Source: Synchiropus splendidus
Lineage: Eukaryota > Chordata > Actinopteri > Syngnathiformes > Callionymidae
DNA length: 64,000 nucleotides
Direction: 5' to 3'
Assembly: GCF_027744825.2 (NCBI RefSeq)
Contig: NC_071348.1
Location: forward strand, 3,044,563-3,108,562
Shown: one piece after another, positions 61,819 to 64,000 of the stretch
Layout of the letters: each line of letters begins with the position of its first letter
Numbering within the stretch: the first letter of the stretch is position 1
The notes under the pieces: generated by a model
Database searches by the model: none
Seen by the model: only the letters and a program-made list of their open reading frames with translations
What the model was told of the DNA's origin: nothing
Translations under genes and position numbers: made by a program

Positions 61819-64000
61819 GAAGGGCCTCCAATTGCCCACAGCTGTACTAGTCTACACATCATGGCTGTTCTCAGTACTGTCCAGTAGCGTTTCCTCTTCA
61901 CTGTCTCCACCTGTATTCCCATCCTTGTGGTCCGGGTCACCTTTCCCTTCATCCCACACAAGTGGGTCCCTGCCCTGTGGTCGCTTTACCCTGGACCAGC
62001 CACACGCAGCCGGCTGGAATCCATGTCCATGTCAGTCAGCCGTGGACCTCTGGCGTGGGCCCCTGCCTACCCCTCAGCTCTGGGATATTTAGCTGGAATT
62101 CCCGCTGTTATCTCAAGGAAACTAGGGCCAGCAATACTTCGGAAGCTCTCTGTTCAATACCCCTTCAAATCGCTTGTTTTCAAGAATCTATTTGTCGATG
62201 TAAATGCCACACACTGTCGACGTGTGTAAGCAAATGGCCGCCGCTCTGCAGGCTGCGCTGGAAACACAGTTTAATCTTGTCCAAAGCTACAGTACATCCC
62301 ACCAGGCATCGCATCTGAGCCCCCCTGCCGAGAGTGAGATTGGACTCTCTTGGGCGCATGCGAGGGGAGAAGAGAATAAAGTGTTAAGGTCCAGAAGCCA
62401 CTGTGTGGCCTGCAGACAAGAGCGTGGGCTCATGAAAACATCAAACCACTCCCTGTGGATGAAGAGAGACCGTGCAGGATGATGTCACACCTGAACACCA
62501 AGGCGGGCTGGAAAATAAAGCCCAGCAAACACCGCGAAGGCAAGCAGAGGACTGGGGGGCGCCAGACTTTTCAGATCATGAGAATGTAGCTAATAACGAT
62601 TTGCTCTCCGGAAGTGGAAGATGAAAGATAACGTTGTGCAGTGAAGCACATCGGGGCGTGTCGTTCTGCTTGCTGGTTATGACTGTGGCTGGATTATTCC
62701 GTCCTGAAGGTGAGTGTGTTTGTTCCCTCAAACTTGTCTTTGCTATCAGGCGACCGCACACCCTGCACACTCGTGGTACCAACCCGAGACCCAGAGAAGC
62801 CTGTCCCTCAGACGCCACAGACCAGCGTTCACCAAGTCTACGTTCGGCTGTGTGCGTCTCCTCGGAGACAATGACCTTTGATTGGCGGCTGCAGAGCAGA
62901 GCGCTCAGGAATAATAAGGCATTGTGGGAAGTGCCCTTGAGCACTGCCCTCTAGTGTGTCTCTGATGAAGACTTGTCTTCCATGAATGGGACTCATCAAC
63001 GAGGTCTCGTTCGCCACAAACTCAGTTGTGCTGTGATTGCAGCCGAGAGTTTGTCATCGCTCTCAAACCTTCCCTTCTTTCACTGCAGCAGCAAAAGAGC
63101 AGTGAATATCTTCTCTTCACCTCGCATTTAAGGTGAATCTGAGCAAACATTATTCATATTTAATCCAGCTGGCGTCAAAGCACACATTTTCTGTCTGATG
63201 CAACGTGAGTAGAGTAAACATCCTCTCCGTTGCTCCGTCCTGTCAGGGAATATTTCAGGTGTTACATCACAGAGGCGCCGGAGGAAGGCACCTCTTCTCC
63301 TCGTCTTATCCCAGGACAAGCTGCTTCCCATCCCAAGCAGAGATATCGCCAACATAATGGAGAGAATATCATAACTATTAAAGTTGGTTTAGCAGCAGGC
63401 TTTAGCTAGAGGGGCGTGTAACTAAAAAACACAAGGAATTGGACGTCCTGTTTTCCAGTGATCACTTGCGCCCCAGTAGGGTACCCTCATTGTACTGCCA
63501 TTGGTTTCCATGAACATGGTGTTTCTCACACCTTCGTGGACTCGTGCTTTGCTGTCGCGGCCGCCATATTTGTTAACCACGCCAACCTGGAAGACGCTGC
63601 TGACGGGAAGGAAAGGCAGGTCAGTTCAAAACTTTAAACTACTGTTTAGAAAAGTTAGCGAAAACCTTTTAATCTGAGGCGTATTTTGGTGTTTTTTTTC
63701 TTGCTTTCTTTGGTGGTGCAGTAAAAGCTGTCATTGAAATGAAAAGAAAGCCAGCGCGATGCTATTGTCTACCCGTCCCCATTCACAGACCAAGCCAGAG
63801 ATGCGAAGCTTCGGGAGTCACATGACTCAGAGTTCTCGATGTTTGTCTCATCCGGGCCGTAGGCTGCTGGTGAGTTATGCGCATGTTACTCATGAGAGTA
63901 CTGAAGATGATGTCTTCTTAACAGGCTGAGAGCGGGTGGAGGCCATTGAACCTGATGATGGAGGCCCTTCACACCCACTGCCAGCAGAGTGTAGTGTTGG

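Larger units (their letters stand above)
60210..64000. other. Gene-poor DNA to the right edge
   Basis: 60,590-60,740 and 60,940-61,200 are non-repetitive with several attaat/taattg homeodomain-type words. 63,545-63,630 is CpG-containing, with a possible donor (ggcag|gtcagt, about 63,618). No exon can be supported. Confidence 0.4.

Overview
The window looks like nuclear DNA of a teleost fish, probably a percomorph with a fairly compact genome. This rests on vertebrate gene structures (GT-AG introns, UTRs, AATAAA signals, CpG-rich promoters), a serinc2 gene whose ten coding exons fit in 3.6 kb, long CA microsatellites, and fragments that resemble common fish repeat families. The species cannot be named from sequence alone.

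Layout: (1) 1-12.9 kb has no complete gene that I recognise. It holds simple repeats, a 756-bp DNA-transposon-like element with a perfect 8-bp target duplication (6,297-7,052), and a CpG island at about 9.8-10.15 kb. That island appears to be a minus-strand promoter with a short first coding exon; the rest of that gene was not found. (2) 12.9-27.4 kb is the gene-rich core. serinc2 (minus, ten coding exons, 452 aa), stmn1 (minus, four coding exons found, 146 aa), a tRNA-Ala(AGC) gene (minus) and paqr7 (plus, intronless 352-codon ORF with a probable 5' non-coding exon and a 1.8-kb 3' UTR) follow one another. stmn1 and paqr7 are divergently transcribed from separate CCAAT-containing promoters about 2.9 kb apart, with a truncated LINE and the tRNA between them. 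(3) 27.4-64 kb is a 36-kb gene-poor stretch with no recognised gene. It holds a solo LTR (35.2-35.8 kb), a hAT-like MITE with a near-perfect 8-bp TSD (52.8-53.2 kb), two copies of a small palindromic element (30.5 and 55.5 kb), degenerate LINE/hAT pieces, a nested CTAAAT satellite (60 kb), and one unexplained 132-codon minus-strand open frame ending at 55,053. Several low-repeat stretches look like possible conserved regulatory DNA, which only an alignment could show.

The recognised genes are unrelated in function: a SERINC family membrane protein, a tubulin-binding phosphoprotein and a membrane progestin receptor. Their proximity is best read as inherited linkage rather than a pathway. I did not find a convincing new biological system. 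The best leads are the orphan frame at 55 kb and the orphan first exon at 9.8 kb.
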